Counted from the first letter of the stretch, positions 37,019 through 50,887 are shown. The stretch is DNA of 64,000 bases from Cymodocea nodosa (GCA_036874045.1 CM072343.1:206001-270000), one strand, 5' to 3'. Translations and numbers: made by a program. The notes: a model not told the origin generated them from the sequence alone.

Positions 37019-39144
37019 ATGGACCTCGCTCTCATCCTCCGTTGCCTCCTCTCCCTCCTCCTCTCGTCGGCGGTGGCCACGCGAGCCTACAAGCACAAGT
37101 CCCTCGACAGATCCGGCGCCGTCACGGGCTTCCTCGTCGTCGCCGTCCACATCGCCGCCGGTCTCAGGTAGAGGAGGACATTACCAACAGCACCCTTCCC
37201 CCCCTTCGGAAACATTTTCTTCTCTTCCGTATGCAGGACGACGCTCTTACCTTGTGTTTCTATAATTGTCTCTTGGAAGTTATGGGGCGCTGATTCTGGT
37301 GTTCTTCTTCACGTCCTCCAAGCTGACCAAGTATGGGGCGGAGATGAAGAAGAAGGTGGACGTGGAGTTCAAGGATGGAGGTCAGCGTAACTGGTGAGAG
37401 TAGATTCTGCGATTTTGGAGTCCTTTTTTTTTACTTGCGCATTTCTAGGAAGAATCTTTTCTGGCGTAAACTTAGGCTTCGCTTGTGTTGCTTTTGTCAA
37501 TTGATTGGGAAGTTTTCCTTTGCCTCTTGCTTTTTTCAATAGAACAACCGCGAATTTTTGGAAGAAATGGTTCAAATAGAAAGAGAATCCAACTCTTGAA
37601 CAGCTTCTAACAAAGCTTTGACCATCTCTGGTTGTATTTTTCTTGATGAGCATGAATCTACTCCTCTTGATTGCAATGCATTCTTTATCGATCACCGGAA
37701 GTTTGTTGCCACTTGCACATGCTTTGTTCGAACATCATTGATAGGCTTCAAACCACTGTGACTGTCCTTCCAAACTTTGCCTCTCCGTTCGTTCATATAA
37801 TTTGGGCTCTGGAGCTTCAATGTTTTTTGTCGTTGATATGAGCTTCTCGGACTTATCTTCTTTCACAGGAAAAGAATCTATCCAGATAATTCATTGATAA
37901 GAATAGAAATCCTGTAAATTCTATATTTCCATAAGTTATTTTATGTATCTATCATTGGTATTCTGCTGTTCATCAGAAAGCGTTCAATCAGACTTATGCT
38001 AGTCAATGAAAAATCTTCTATTTGACAACCAATGATGAAATTATGTTTCTTTTGGTGTGAAATTTCCCACAGCCTAACTTTTCAATGAAGATGCTTGTAC
38101 CGTATGCAGGATTCAAGTGCTGGCTAATAGTGCAATTGCCTCAGTACTAGTAATATTAGTTGGAAGAATGACTGGGTGGAAAGACGGGTGTTTGGACTCA
38201 AAAGAATCAGTTCTCGTTACCAGATTAATCGGTGGCATTATCGGTCATTATGCTTGTTGCAATGGGGACACTTGGTCTTCAGAATATGGGGTACTTAGCA
38301 ATGTCCAACCTCGGCTTATCACAAATCTCAAGGTATATTTTCCTTTCTACAACATATTGACAATATACTTGTAAAAGTAATTTCATAAATTAAGTAGTTG
38401 TCTTTGTTTTCTTAGAAGTCTTGTTTGCTAGAGAAAAATTGAAGGCTCCTTTGAGACTTAACTTCTGATAGCAACTCTTCCAAAGTGTTTATTGGAGATT
38501 TTACAATAATAATTATGACAATATATTTCTATTTATTTGTTGTCTGGCTACTGTTCTGGCAGAATGTGCCAAAGGGCACAAATGGTGGAGTCACGCCAGA
38601 TGGACTGAAGGCATCTGTAATGGCTGGGACCATTATAGGACTCGCATATTGCATTGTTGGATTTGTTGCATCTACATGCTCTTTTGTTGCTGCACTGAGA
38701 CAACTGCTGGTCATTCCTGTAGCTGCTGCCGCGGGTCTGTGTGGAAGTTTAATTGATTCCTTGTTGGGTGCTACGCTTCAGTTCAGTGGATCATGCCAAG
38801 TGCGTAATAAGGTATATTCCCCAAAAGGATCTGCTCCTTGCCATGTCTGTTTTAATTATGTAAGTGAAGGAATAATAGTCTTTATGTAATGGTTTTTCAA
38901 GATTGTCATTCACATACTGAATATGACATCCAAAATTGATAATTAGTAGTTGAACATGTGCTGTGGATATCAGGAGCTGAATATTTCTTTTTTTCCCCCT
39001 CCTCTTCTGTAGGTGGTTGGGAGACCTGGACCAACAGTTAAGAGGATCAGTGGCGTGGACGTCCTTGACAACAATGCCGTGAATTTCGTCTCTGTTTTGA
39101 TTACAACTCTACTGACCGGCCTTGTTTGCTCGTACATTTTCTGA
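37019..39144 (+). CDS. PGR: TMEM19/DUF92 membrane protein, PGR (At5g19930)-like
   Basis: This is a polytopic membrane protein of the TMEM19 family. Exons are 37019-37167, 37280-37393, 38110-38332, 38563-38811 and 39013-39144, all GT-AG, with phases closing at 288 aa, the same length I recall for Arabidopsis PGR (linked to growth and sugar response). Conserved signatures are FFTSSKLTKYG, EFKDGGQRNW, VLANSAIASVL, the family core GHYACCNGDTWSSE, KGTNGGVTPDG, AAGLCGSLIDSLLGATLQ and VVGRPGPTVKRISGVD. The end is hydrophobic with no retention signal. The start MDLALILRC begins the first membrane helix. It differs from the plastid phytyl-phosphate kinase VTE6, a relative, in lacking a transit peptide. 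Biochemical activity is unknown. Intron 2 (716 bp) contains no obvious element. Confidence 0.9.
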
Positions 39145-41913
39145 ATGTAATAGTAAACAAACATGATGAAGCCGTGATTCCATCGACGTCATAGCTTCTG
39201 CTCAATGGAGTTGTGCTCAGTTTCTTTCTGCGATTAGTAGTAGAAGAAGAAGCTCAACCTCTCCTATATCAGCCTGTGATACATGAGTTGTATCGATGGA
39301 AGGATTACCACAGCAGCTCCCTTGAAGCTTCTGGAAGACCACGCTCTTGTAAAACTTCCTATCTAATTTATCTCCCCTTTTACCATTGAATTTTGATTTC
39401 ATTTGCAAATCGGATTTAGATTTACATCTTATCACAAATCCTACAAAAATTAAGGAGCTTATTGATTCAATGAATTTTTAGAAAGGATAAATTAGAAAGT
39501 TTATGGAAAATTCATTTAAAAATTCCAAACAAACCTCTTTTAAAATAAATTTTAAACAAGAAAGTTAACAAATTGTCCTTTATGTAAGAATTTTATTTCT
39601 AAGTATGATAAATTTTGTGTTTGTATCTTGAACCATGATCGATGTTCTAAACCTGAAACCTTGAACTCGATTCTGCGTTGGTATTTTCAATGGTAACGCT
39701 ATCTTTTGACATAAAATTTTACTAAGAATCGGATCATAAATTATAAGTTTTTTTTTAATTGACAAGAAAACATATTCATAAATTGAAACCATACGTTACA
39801 GTTCACGTGAATCTGGAAAGAGTGGGTCGAAAATTGAAATGTTATTTGTTTTGATGGACAGCACGATAGGCTAAAATAATTAGGATTTCTTGCAGAAATC
39901 TTAAATTCATAAAAAAACTCTGCCAAAGAATTTGTTGTTTAAATGTTTGAATTCAAATCTTGATGTCTATATCTTCCTACTAATTAAAAAAATTTGAATC
40001 AACAGGTAATCATAAAGAGAATTTTGGGCTTCTTTCAGGCAGCTCTTGCTTCCTGTATAAAATTGAACATAACTGCTGAATGGTACAAACTGCAAAGATC
40101 ATTAGCTGAACAAACAAACAAAAAAAATTGAACAGAAAAGGTTTTATCGCATGTAACCCTATTTTCACAAAGAGAAAGATTCTTTTCAGAATTTGAACCT
40201 TTGATCACAGCTTTACAGATAAATCAAGGTTCGCCATCCATGTTATTTGTCGAATGCTAATTGAAAAGATTGCAATCATGTTTCACGTTCATAACTAATG
40301 GTTACTTGCCGTTTTTACAGATGACAGAGATGTCGCTCAAATGATTTTGCATACAAGAACGAAGCTCTCAGTTTCCTTTTGGAGAAGCCATCGACTTCCA
40401 ATCCACCGTCTAGTTTAACTGGGAAAACCTCGTTGGATTATGGTAACTGACCTTCTAATTCGGATGATGAATAATAAATACACTTTTGTTCATCCCCCTC
40501 CCCCTCCCCCCCTTTTACAGCTTTACAGTTGCCATGGAACCAGCCATGTTGACTCAATTTGATTTTGAACTAGCATAGATCGACAGTGACATACATAAGC
40601 TGAATGGTGACAACTTGGATGAATTGTGATAATTGAGTTGGCATGACCCACAGCATTTGGGAAGGAATATGATATTATTATAAATGTACAGACTAACATT
40701 CTTGTTCATGATGTTGACCAACTTAGATCCTTATCCCATGAAACTCTCAACCATTAAGATCCCCATCATATCAGTGCCTTGTGTAAATAATCTTTCCTCA
40801 CTCCCAAGGGTACCCAAATTTGGCATAATCAACAACCATGTTCCCAACCTTATGGCATCAACGTCCATGCCCTACTGCCCAAGGGGCACCACAATCTATT
40901 CTTACCAAAAATCAAAAAAAAATTCATTGTATTAAGAATAGTTTTCATTTGAAACGTCACACAACTATGTGAAAATAAGCAAAGATTCTCATGCATTAAT
41001 GGATGTATAAATAAAGAAGTTAATGCAAAGCATTATAATTAGATTAGCAATTTGGAATATATGAATAATGACTAATGAGTGTAGATTAGTGATTACAATG
41101 ATAAAAAAGAAAATTAAGATATTATACTTGCAAAAAATTAAATAAGTAGAGATAATCCATATTATGATAAATGTAGAAATAATACTATAACAAATGATTT
41201 TTTAGAAATAAGGCAAGAGTGACATTAACTGAAGATTAGAGAAAATCTGCTTAAATGATTTGCCAGAGACCAAAGGATGCATCAAGTAAGAAAAGATAAT
41301 TGATTAATATAGAAAAAACTAAAAGTAAGAAAATATATAAAATTATTAGGTTAAGAATTGTAAGAAAAAAAATTAAATTTATGTAATTTAACCATGAAAT
41401 AAATAAAAGAAAAGGATTAACATTGCCCATCCTACATAGTGAGATTATGGCATGGGTTGTTGATTAAGAACATTTCACAAGCTTGACATTATCAGCACAC
41501 TATTTGTTGATAAAATAGTAAAATACCTGGACTGCAACTAATATGCTGCCATTCCATGGTTAGAATTAAAGTTATGCTCATGCCAACAAGGTTTAATGAA
41601 CAAAAACAGTGGCATTTTGTGATTTGCTCACAAACATAAAAAGGTTAACGCATGTGCTTCAATTTGGTTTTAACCTTTTGGAGTCCTTTCTGGAGCAAGA
41701 ACAACTTTCATACAACCACAATAAACATTAATAAACTTCCATCTCTTCTGCAGCCTTTCGTTATCGGAAAAACAGGCATCAGTAAACAAGGGGCAATCAA
41801 ACAGAAATTATAAGGCATTTAAGTACCCCAACCGTCCTGGCTATCGCTTATTAGCGCCCAAGACAGTGAAATTATATATAGACTCAAAATGATGAAAAAT
41901 ATCAAAATACCGG
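39145..41913. other. Intergenic, converging 3' ends (PGR and PP2A B')
   Basis: PGR and the PP2A B' gene point toward each other here. The sequence is AT-rich, with a polyC run at about 40495-40514 and several short low-complexity frames. The block near 39450-39540 (AAGGAGCTTATTGATTC ... CCAAACAAACC) has the look of a MITE end but no confirmed inverted repeat. No gene was found. Confidence 0.45.
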
Positions 41914-44900
41914 CTAACTAAAGTTAGCACATACCATAGGAGTTGCCATTGGTGACACAAGGACCGGTGTTTTTCCAGCAACCGGCTGAAAAGCAGCAGC
42001 AGACTCAAGTTGCACCCAATTCATACGTCGCTTCTCCTCCAAGGCTGCACGTTGTCCTTCTTCCTCATCAAATTTTCTGTGGCAAGCTGAGAACAGATCT
42101 TCGTCCATCTCAGAGAATAGCTTCCTTACGTTCAGTGTAACATTTAGAACTGCCTGGTTCCAATGGTTTTTAGTGTTCCTCTCCAAGGCTGGGAATATAA
42201 TAGGCATGATCACGTCACGGTTAGGTGCAATCAAGCCTACAATATGGTCGTTGTTCCACAAGAACAGGGCTCTTTCAGCCACCTGAAGAAAATAAGTTTA
42301 AGGTATAACTAAAATGCCTAAATATGAGATGAGCGCAGTACACAACACAAATATTTAGTCATAATACAATATGTTCCAATAATGAGAAATTTACATGGAT
42401 ATAAATAGTTACAGTTTTGAAATTACACAATATAATGGAGAATTAGTGATGAATTTGAACAAATTGAGAGAAAAGATACATGTTATCAATCCTAAATAGA
42501 AGAGGATTATGGCATTAATTGTTTTACCATATTTTCCAAACAGGACTCCTAATTATTCAATAAAGAATAAACAAAATATCTCCTTCTAACAAAAACATAA
42601 AATTCTGGAAGAGAAAAAAACGTCAATCCAAATGATCTTGCACTGTATACAGTCACAAGCACGGTCATCATTTTTCAACTGTAAGAAACAATCATTGTCA
42701 CCCAACATTCAGTGTAACCATTATCCGAAAGGATAGACCACAAGGAAAAAATCAAAAGCTTGTAATTATCTCTAGTCCTCACGTAGTGGGATTATGACTC
42801 ATCCTAAACAGTCATGACATCACCGTTAATCTTGTGGCTCATCATCAGAACAACAGAAGGCCTCAGGATTCAGTGTTTGCTGACGGTGAACATTGAAGAG
42901 GCAGGTTACCTGTCAGAGTACATACACAAACAAGAAAAAAATACCCAAAAACAACAGACTCAAATGGTCAAAAAAGAAAACTTCTGACACTCCTGGGAGT
43001 TGGACGCTTGACCTTAATTTATGAGCTGCAAGAGTAGACATAATGCAAGACTACAAAGACAGCTAAATGAAGATTTTTTTTGAACAGTAACTAAAAGAAG
43101 ATAATTACTCATGCATGCATGACAACAAGGAAAGCATGTGGCTAATTAGAAATCAGTTCACAAGAAACTTTCTGGAGAATCCAGACAAAGATATCTAAAT
43201 ATCTTCTTTTCCATGACAATTACATAAATATGACATGATCCACATTCATTCTCCACACGAGCAATATAATGCTGGTATGAGCTGTTTGATATTTTTACCA
43301 ACATTTCTCGATGTTTGGAATTGGTAACTTACAACTGAGACCAAGGATATTAAGGCACCAAGGCAGCCAGGAGGTAGCCTTGGATGCCTTGAGCACCTAA
43401 GCACCTAGGTGCCCATATCAATATAGATATATTATTTTAAAATATGTGTATTTATAGTTACATATATATTTACATGTATATTAATAAGTAAAATTACATA
43501 GATAAATAATGTAAACTAACTTATAAAAACGTGTAAACAACAAACACAACATGATGATTAAAAGTCAACTTATAAATTAACTTGTAATAAAAGTTAATAC
43601 ACAATAAAATACTAAGATATACAAATTCTAAATGATACTAAAATAAAAATATATTTGTTAAAAAAATTAAAATACTTTATATAGTATTAGATCTGTCTAC
43701 AATGCAACTAAGATATGGTAAAGTCCTTCAAGAGTTCAAGGCATTGGACATACCTTAGCATTGCCCAACAAATGGGCACCCAGATGCCCGACTTAACAAC
43801 TATGACTGAGACAGATATTGTAGTCCATATATGACATAGAACATAATAACAAGTTTCACATTTATAACTTCTTTGTCCTCTATTAATATTTTTTCCATTA
43901 GTCAGCCTAGTTCTACAGGTCTTTGTCAAGGAAGTTTATTTTGTATTAGTACAGAAGTTTAAAACATAACGTGAACCTCAAAAGAATTCATTACCTTCAG
44001 ATATATGTTAAGTACAACATAAGATTCACTTATTCAACACTGACAACATTATTAATTACAAAAATGAAAACATTAACGAGTAGCCATTGGATCAAGGCAG
44101 GTGCAGAACCTTTTCGACTACAATAAATGATATCATATGCTGTAAGTATGCTTCTGAGTCTCCAATGTTATTAATAATTATGGTGGAAAAAGGTTACAAA
44201 GTAACATATGACTTTGATTACTTGTTAACAAGCAAAGACAAAAGGCAAAGGCTGCATCAAGCCAATGTATTCCATACTTTATTGAATTCTCATGCTTTCA
44301 AAATAAAAAGTATCATGTTCAAGAAGAAATTTCTACAAGTACAATCATGTGATTTAACTTAGAATTCATGAAAAATAAGCCTATAAGATATTCAAGTTCA
44401 CTTTCAGCACATAGATATAAAACCAGCAAGCAATTCTTGGAGAAGTGTAATCATATCCAAACATAACTACAGGACATAATATGTAAATAAACAATCAATA
44501 ACAAGAAGTTCACTTATTTCCACAATTTTCTTACTTAGTAAGGTGATCACCATACTGCTACAATAGTATGAGCGGAAAAAATGTTTCAAAAGACTTAGTT
44601 TCTTCACTAGAAACTCCTCAAGCTTAAAATCCAACTGTTTGGCACGACTTGCTAAAATTTTAATAATGGAATGCAACCAAGTAGGTGAAGCAAAAGTAGA
44701 TTATTTTTACAATTGATGAGAAACACAAGTCAAGTTGATGAATGGGCTATCTAAACTTCTCCAAGAAAAGATCAAGTCAATAGAAATTTCACAATGAGTT
44801 AATGATTTCAGACACAAAATGAACAAATAAATGCAGGTTAAAAAGGATGGGAACCTGATAATGGGAGCTGCTAATGCAATAACCAATACGTCGGAACAAA

Positions 44901-46015
44901 GGGACCATGACTTTTTGGAACTCGGCCATGTTAGTTGCTTCCAGAATCTCCTCCAATTCATTCAAGAACAGAACCTCCTTCTGAGTGTTCGTCACTGGCC
45001 AATACCTCAGCAATCCGCGTATCACTGTGCTCACCAGCTTTGGTTCCTTCTCCACAAATTGAATTACACAATATGTTAACTGGTGATGATAAATGCCTAC
45101 AGATTTTGGTTTATGCAAAGGAATCAATGCTCTCCAAAGAAACATCTTATGCTCCTCCTTCAGGGGCAAAGCAAACCCACTAATTACACTCCCAAAGACC
45201 TCTAATAACTCAGCAGTCCCATTGTGTCGTTCTGTCTCAAAGACAAACCGGTAGAATATATTGCTGACCGACTTACGGATAAATGGCCTGTTAATCATAA
45301 ATTTTCCATAAATCTTGTGCAAAATAGTCTTCAAGTATTCCCTTTCTCTTGGATCCTCAGAATCAAATAGGTCAAGTAATCTCAAAATGAATGTATGATC
45401 AACATACTTTTTTGCAATCTTTGCATCAAGAGATGAAGATGCAATGAATTTGAGCAGTAACTCATAAACAATTTGTAAATGTGACCAGGCAGGATCAAAC
45501 TTCGGCTCATCATCATCATTCTCCCCACCTGAGAAGTTCGAATGACAATTGGATGGAAAGGCCCTAAAGAGGTTGGCAGCAAACATCTTACAGCTGGCAG
45601 CAATTGCCTGCTCACTTAACTTGGAAGTTGGAACAGAAACATATTCTACTAGCTCTATAAGAGTCTGCCTCTTCAGATCCTTCTCCATGGTGTTGCTATT
45701 GGGATCTCCAAAATCAAACACAATACAGCAGAGATTCAACTTGCTGATGAAAAGGTTCAGTTTTTCCTGGTTAGGAACATCTTTGAAAGATACAAAAGGC
45801 TCAATCCCAGAAACAACACTGGATGGAAAGACTGCAGAAGACATCCGTTTTGGGGTGGTGGTAGACCGGTTAGACACATCATTGACGCTGCTCGTCCGTT
45901 GGATCAAGTTACCGGTAACAGTTGCATTGCCATTGCAGCTGCTAGATACAGGATCAGAAACCAAATCGGATTTGGAAGATTTACGAGGCAATTTGCTTAG
46001 AAATTGTTTCCACAT
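41914..46015 (-). CDS. PP2A regulatory subunit B' (B56 family)
   Basis: This is a B56-type HEAT-like regulatory subunit that targets and specifies protein phosphatase 2A. Exons are 46015-44855 and 42282-41914, separated by a 2.57-kb intron; the phase is 0 and the product 509 aa, in the family range. The variable Ser/Thr-rich N-terminus ([17 protein letters not shown]) is followed from about residue 90 by the conserved core: [46 protein letters not shown], LYxF-like [57 protein letters not shown] and [15 protein letters not shown]. One large exon followed by a short last exon is usual for plant B' genes. I chose ATG 46015 because upstream frame residues are not family-like. The C-terminus [10 protein letters not shown] overlaps a strong donor-like site, so an alternative end is possible. 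The subtype is not assigned. Confidence 0.93.
43342..43804. mobile_element. hAT-like MITE in PP2A B' intron
   Basis: A 463-bp AT-rich body is flanked by a perfect 8-bp direct repeat, ACTGAGAC (43334-43341 and 43805-43812), the duplication size made by hAT elements. The ends are imperfect inverted repeats: the left starts CAAGGATATTAAGGC, and the right read backwards starts CATAGTTGTTAAGTC. Just inside lies a second inverted match, GCACCTAGGTGCCCAT (43401-43416) against 43772-43787, 14 of 16. No coding capacity, so it is non-autonomous. Confidence 0.65.
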
Positions 46016-48700
46016 GGCGGAGTTCGTAGTTTGCTTTGGAACAACCTCCAAGACGTTAAGAATGACGTATGGGGCAGGGGAGAGGGAACAAAGTTGAAAA
46101 TAGCTAATAAGAGCAACAGCAGGTGCCCTTTGATCTTTGGAGAAAACCAATGCAGAGAACGATAAAAATAGGCCTTAAAAGAAGCCGCATTTGTATCAAA
46201 AAGACGATAAAGAGGAAAGCACTCCGCTTCCACTTCCGCCCATGGAAATCCCAACTTTGGCACTTAAACCTGGTGGAAAAGGGATAGGAGGGGAGGAACA
46301 GAGATCTAGGCACCGAAAACAAAACTAAAGGAAAGAAAAAAAAACAAACCTATTTTAAACCTAACCACATGATCATATCAGAAAAAAGGGAAAGAAAGCA
46401 TATTTTTCAAAACCTAGATCGAAAATCCACCAATGTCAATGTCAAGATCTCCTTAATCGGACCCAAATTCCAGAAACGGAACGCCAAAACCCTAGATTTT
46501 CCGTGGTGGGGGTTCGGAAAACAAAACCAGAAGATCTGGGCGCCCGCGCTCGTGTCGGTCAGATCTATCTACTACTACCATCCACGCAACCCCAACCGCG
46601 ACGCCCTCCTTCCTCCAACGCCTATCTCCTTCCACCGGAGCTCTCCTCCCAGAAGACCAACGAGAAATGGAAGTCGAAGAGCAGAAGAGGGAGAAATTCC
46701 TCTCGCATTTGTCTCCTCCTCCTCCTCCTCCTCCTCCTCTTTCTGCCCTTTCTTCTTTTCCTTCTCAGGTTTGTTTGATTTCCCCTGTACCAAACAGGCA
46801 AACGGAGGATGTGCAGGCGAGTCCACTCACCGCCTCGTAGACAAGACAGCGAGGGAGGGGGGCGAGGGTGCTATCGTGCACTGGCGGTGGGTAACGGAAT
46901 CTCCGACGTTGAGCTGTCGACGTCGCGGGATCTCTAACGTCCGTCGTGATGGGGGCATCTGGATACGGTGACTCGCGGTGCGCGTGTGCTCATGCGCTGC
47001 CTCGCCTGGAAGCATAGTCCTGATCCGTCGCTGTTAGGCTGTACCAACCTTGGCATGATTGTCCTTTCGCGCTGCTTTACATGGATGATGGATCTGGTCC
47101 GATCCTGTCATCCGACGGTCAGGAATTGTTTAGAATGTGACTTTTATTTTTTTTTGGAAATTAGTGAAGAAAAATATAGTTTTTTTAGACTACCAACGTA
47201 TCCGTTTGCGAGTACGTGACTTTTATTTTACACTAAATAAAAGGAACATTGTTTATCTATATTATATGTTATAAATATATTTTTTCCTTCAAACTGTGTA
47301 AATATTTTTAGATTTTCCGGTCAAACCATTCACTTCCCAGGATAATAACGTGACGACGATTTGAAATAAATAACAATAATGTGATGATAAAAAACAGAAT
47401 ATATGTTATATACAATACATTTTAGTTCTACAAATATAATTTACTTTTTGTACGATTTTAAAATTATATCTTGAGTACTATTTGATAAGAAGTTGGGCCG
47501 GAGATCACGATGATCTAATTATAATCTAAATCAAGTAACAATTAATAAACGTTACGAGAAAAGCATTTTATTCGGCATAATTCATATTCCCTAGATTATA
47601 TTTCAAATGAACATACTTTTTTTTAAAAATATATATATATTATCTCCAATAGACAACATGCACAACAAAACTCACAGTTGAAATGATTTGCATCGCCTCA
47701 CTAATTGAACATGCTTATAATTTAAGCCAGACGTTAAACCAGTTTTAAATAATATGTTAAGGTCGAGTTAACAGTTAAATGGGCAAACCTTCCAAGATAA
47801 ATTGAATATTTTTATTACGTCATTTTAAGATTTTTATGGGCTAAATTAAATCAAAATTGGCTTACATGCAATACTTGGATTCATACATTATTTTATCAAT
47901 GATGACTTAGCGATAAAATATTTGTGATCGCATTTGGTAATGACATTCAGATATACCACACCTAATCCATTCAAGATACTAGATAATGTCTTTAAAGCAA
48001 GAGTTAAACCATGGTCGAAACAAGGTTAATAATGTCTGAAATCCAACCCACCCTCACCTTTAAGTTTGTCGTTACAACAAATCAAATAGACATAGAACAA
48101 GATAAAGCAAATATTCGAAGAAGAACGTAGTTTAGCGAAGAAGGGGAAATGGAAGGAGAACAGGGAAAAGTAAGGTGGTGATATCAAGAAACCAAAAGCC
48201 TAGTTCAGTTAAAACCAGCTTCAGTTTTGAAGGGCATGCATAAATTTGAATGCTTCTTTGCCTCACTTTTCGTTAAAACATTTCTTAAAACAATAACGGA
48301 CGGCATTAGCACATTGGAAACAGAGATGGAGCCTAGTGGTAGTGGTATGCTGTAATGACATGTGTTCAACAAACAACATTCTCTGGGTTACATGTGTTCA
48401 AACATATATATATGTGTGTGTGTATTGTGTGTGTGCATATATCTCTCTCTATATATATATATACATAACCCAAACAAAGCTGACTTCTGATTACAAGATC
48501 GACTGCAACATTGGCAAAACAAAGTATCAAGCACAACAGCATTCATTATTTCCTACTCTCCTAAGCCCCCCCAGCAAAAAACCAGGAAAAGAAAACTATG
48601 TAGAAGGTAGAACAGTCCCTGTACACCGTCTTTATGATAAAGCAAACAGCAGATACGGAAACTCCCAGATCATTTTGCGTCGGAGGAACTCTCATGCACC
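46016..48700. other. Leader/promoter of PP2A B' and intergenic region to Aux/IAA 3' end
   Basis: 46016 to about 46950 is comparatively GC-rich with CT-rich and (CCT)n tracts and is the probable leader, including a leader intron, and promoter of the PP2A gene. A plus-strand frame at 46369-46971 is low complexity and not supported. The rest is AT-rich with TA/TG runs at about 48403-48470. Confidence 0.45.
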
Positions 48701-50887
48701 CTAGCTTGGAGCTGCAGCAAAAAAAATAAAAAAGGTCAGAATCAGTTATTAAATAAATCCATTTTTTAACAGCAAAACAGAATAAAAATAAATTATCACA
48801 CAATAAGGCAAGTATTCTATTTCTATCTAATGTATAACAGGGTTCCTTCAGACATTATAATATATCACGAAATTGGCAAGAGAAGACAAACTAATAGGCT
48901 GGCGTTAGATAATGGGAAGTCTCCAACCGGCCTGAGTTATTCTTAGCTGGGAATAATTATTTAATATTGCTCAAATAAATAATTAATACCCAACAAAACA
49001 AAAGTTGGCAAAGAACCTCACGTCTAAAAACTATGCCGGTGGTTCCGTGAGAACCCAAACAAAGAACCACCTCGATGATTTAATCAGAGAAGAATTAGGT
49101 AGCCACCTACTATAACTGGAAAAATATTCCGATCACATATTTCATCCACAACACTGATAGAGCCAAACCTCTTCAACAAATGGTTATCAAGCAGAAAGCT
49201 TCACCAAAAGTTTTTTCAGTAGTTGTAATTGTAAAAACAAATAATAGACACTTTGATTAAATTAACCAATCCAAACTCAATAATCTAACCTAAGCCTTAA
49301 AAATTAAATTGTTCAGCACTCAGACCAGAAATAAATGATACCTAGGTTGACAGCCTCTGAACTCTTCATCAATCGGAGACGCTTGCATGATTCAATAAAC
49401 ATCCTGTAAAGGAATAATATATAATATATAAGGCATCCACCACCAGCATTTGTGGAAAAGGTTAACAACAACCATACCTTTCTGGGGTCAGTAGCATGAA
49501 TCATTTATGGGAAAACTACATAAAATTATTTGTATAGAACCAATAATTTCACTTCAATAATGGAATTCAGAACCAATAATTTATAGTGTGTAAATAGAAA
49601 TTTGCAGAGGTTCGTTTTGGATCTTAGATGCTACTAAGGAAATTATGCTTTATATGTCAATTGGATGCGAACCTATCCAACCGCAAACCTAGATAATCCT
49701 CAGTGAAATAGAATACATCAAAGACATGTTATACACTGGAAACATTTTAAGTGATGGCATCAATAGATGCATATATATATATATGATGTTGTCGCATAAG
49801 CCAGTTAGATTGAAACAAGCCCAATTTGAAATCCTCCCTCCCAATTAATGCTTAAAGAGAAAAATTACATCTAACAGTTCTGAAATGTGTGTGGATTACC
49901 CTAATATGAACTAACACATTACAAATTATAAAATCAATTACAAATTACTTCAACTTAAAAATTATTTGACACTGCAGATCTAAATAAGCAAATATCTAAT
50001 ACAGGTTTCAGATGGTTTGGATTCCTGATCCATACGGGAATACAAAATCAAGTACAAATTATATTTGACACCTAAAATTATTTGGCACTACAGATTTATG
50101 TAAGCAAAACTTACTTCCATGGGACATCTCCAACCATCATCCAATCCCCATCCTTATCCTCATATGTAGGAACATACTCCGTTCCATTCACAGGATCAAC
50201 AAGCTTCCTATCGTTCAAGCAATAACCTGTACAATTTGATCATAAAACCCATTTCCATGAGATACGAACTTCCTTAAAAAAAATTAAAACAAGCTTCAGG
50301 TAGAACAATGAGGCAACATAAAATAGCTTACGTATTTTAAAGCAAGAGAACATCTCCTCAAGGGCCACCAACAGTGGCTCATAACCGCCATAGTTTTCGA
50401 GGTCTACCTTGCGTAGATATGGTGCACCATCCACTGCCACCTTCACAAAAGTACAGGTCTTCAGAGCATTCTTCCTGAACGATCTGACCGGAGGCCATCC
50501 AACAAGTTGTGCCCTAAAACACAAGAAAAGTATGAGAACACTACCAACAAATTTAAAGCAAAACAAAAAATAATAATTATTTCGAAAGCACCGACCAAAA
50601 TTCGAATCCTGAAACAATTCTATTTTAACCAAATCGCCCAAAAACAAGGCTTTCCGGCAATTTAGCACTCACTTGGAAGCAGGAGGCTTTCCGGCACCAG
50701 AGATCTTGGACTCCCTGCACTGCTCTGACCCACCGCTCTGTACAGAATCGGAAAACCCTCTCTTCCTCTCGCCCTCCGCACCACTCCTCTCTCCGCCGCC
50801 AGGCAACCCCAGCGTGAGCTCCGTCTCCTCGAAATCAAGACCCGACTCCGCCGACTTCTCCGCCTCCGCCATGAGATCCCCGATCAA
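48701..50887 (-). CDS. Aux/IAA auxin-response repressor
   Basis: This nuclear, short-lived repressor binds ARF transcription factors and is degraded through TIR1/AFB when auxin is present. There are five exons: 50887-50673, 50513-50332, 50226-50115, 49403-49342 and 48711-48701. All are GT-AG and in phase, giving 193 aa. Domain I is the EAR-type [10 protein letters not shown] (residues 22-31), preceded by a short acidic N-terminus. Domain II is the degron [11 protein letters not shown] (73-83) with the GWPPV core intact. Domains III/IV form a PB1 fold: [47 protein letters not shown] and [11 protein letters not shown]. The protein ends ...EAVNLAPS; the usual basic tail after APR is missing. An internal ATG at 50872 (MAEAEK) would give 188 aa. 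A TATA box and a TGTCTC motif lie upstream. I cannot assign a family number. Confidence 0.95.

Noticed and set aside
46369-46971. 200-codon plus-strand open frame
   Set aside because: Low complexity (Ser runs from (CCT)n) in the PP2A leader/promoter; no conserved motif.
48403-48470. Hairpin-forming TA/TG/TC run near the Aux/IAA 3' end
   Set aside because: It is a compound microsatellite; no miRNA-like stem with a stable arm can be drawn.
2044-50887. GA3ox, SOAR1-like, VAS1 and Aux/IAA as a hormone gene cluster
   Set aside because: The genes belong to different pathways and unrelated genes lie between them; nothing shows co-regulation. Probably chance proximity.
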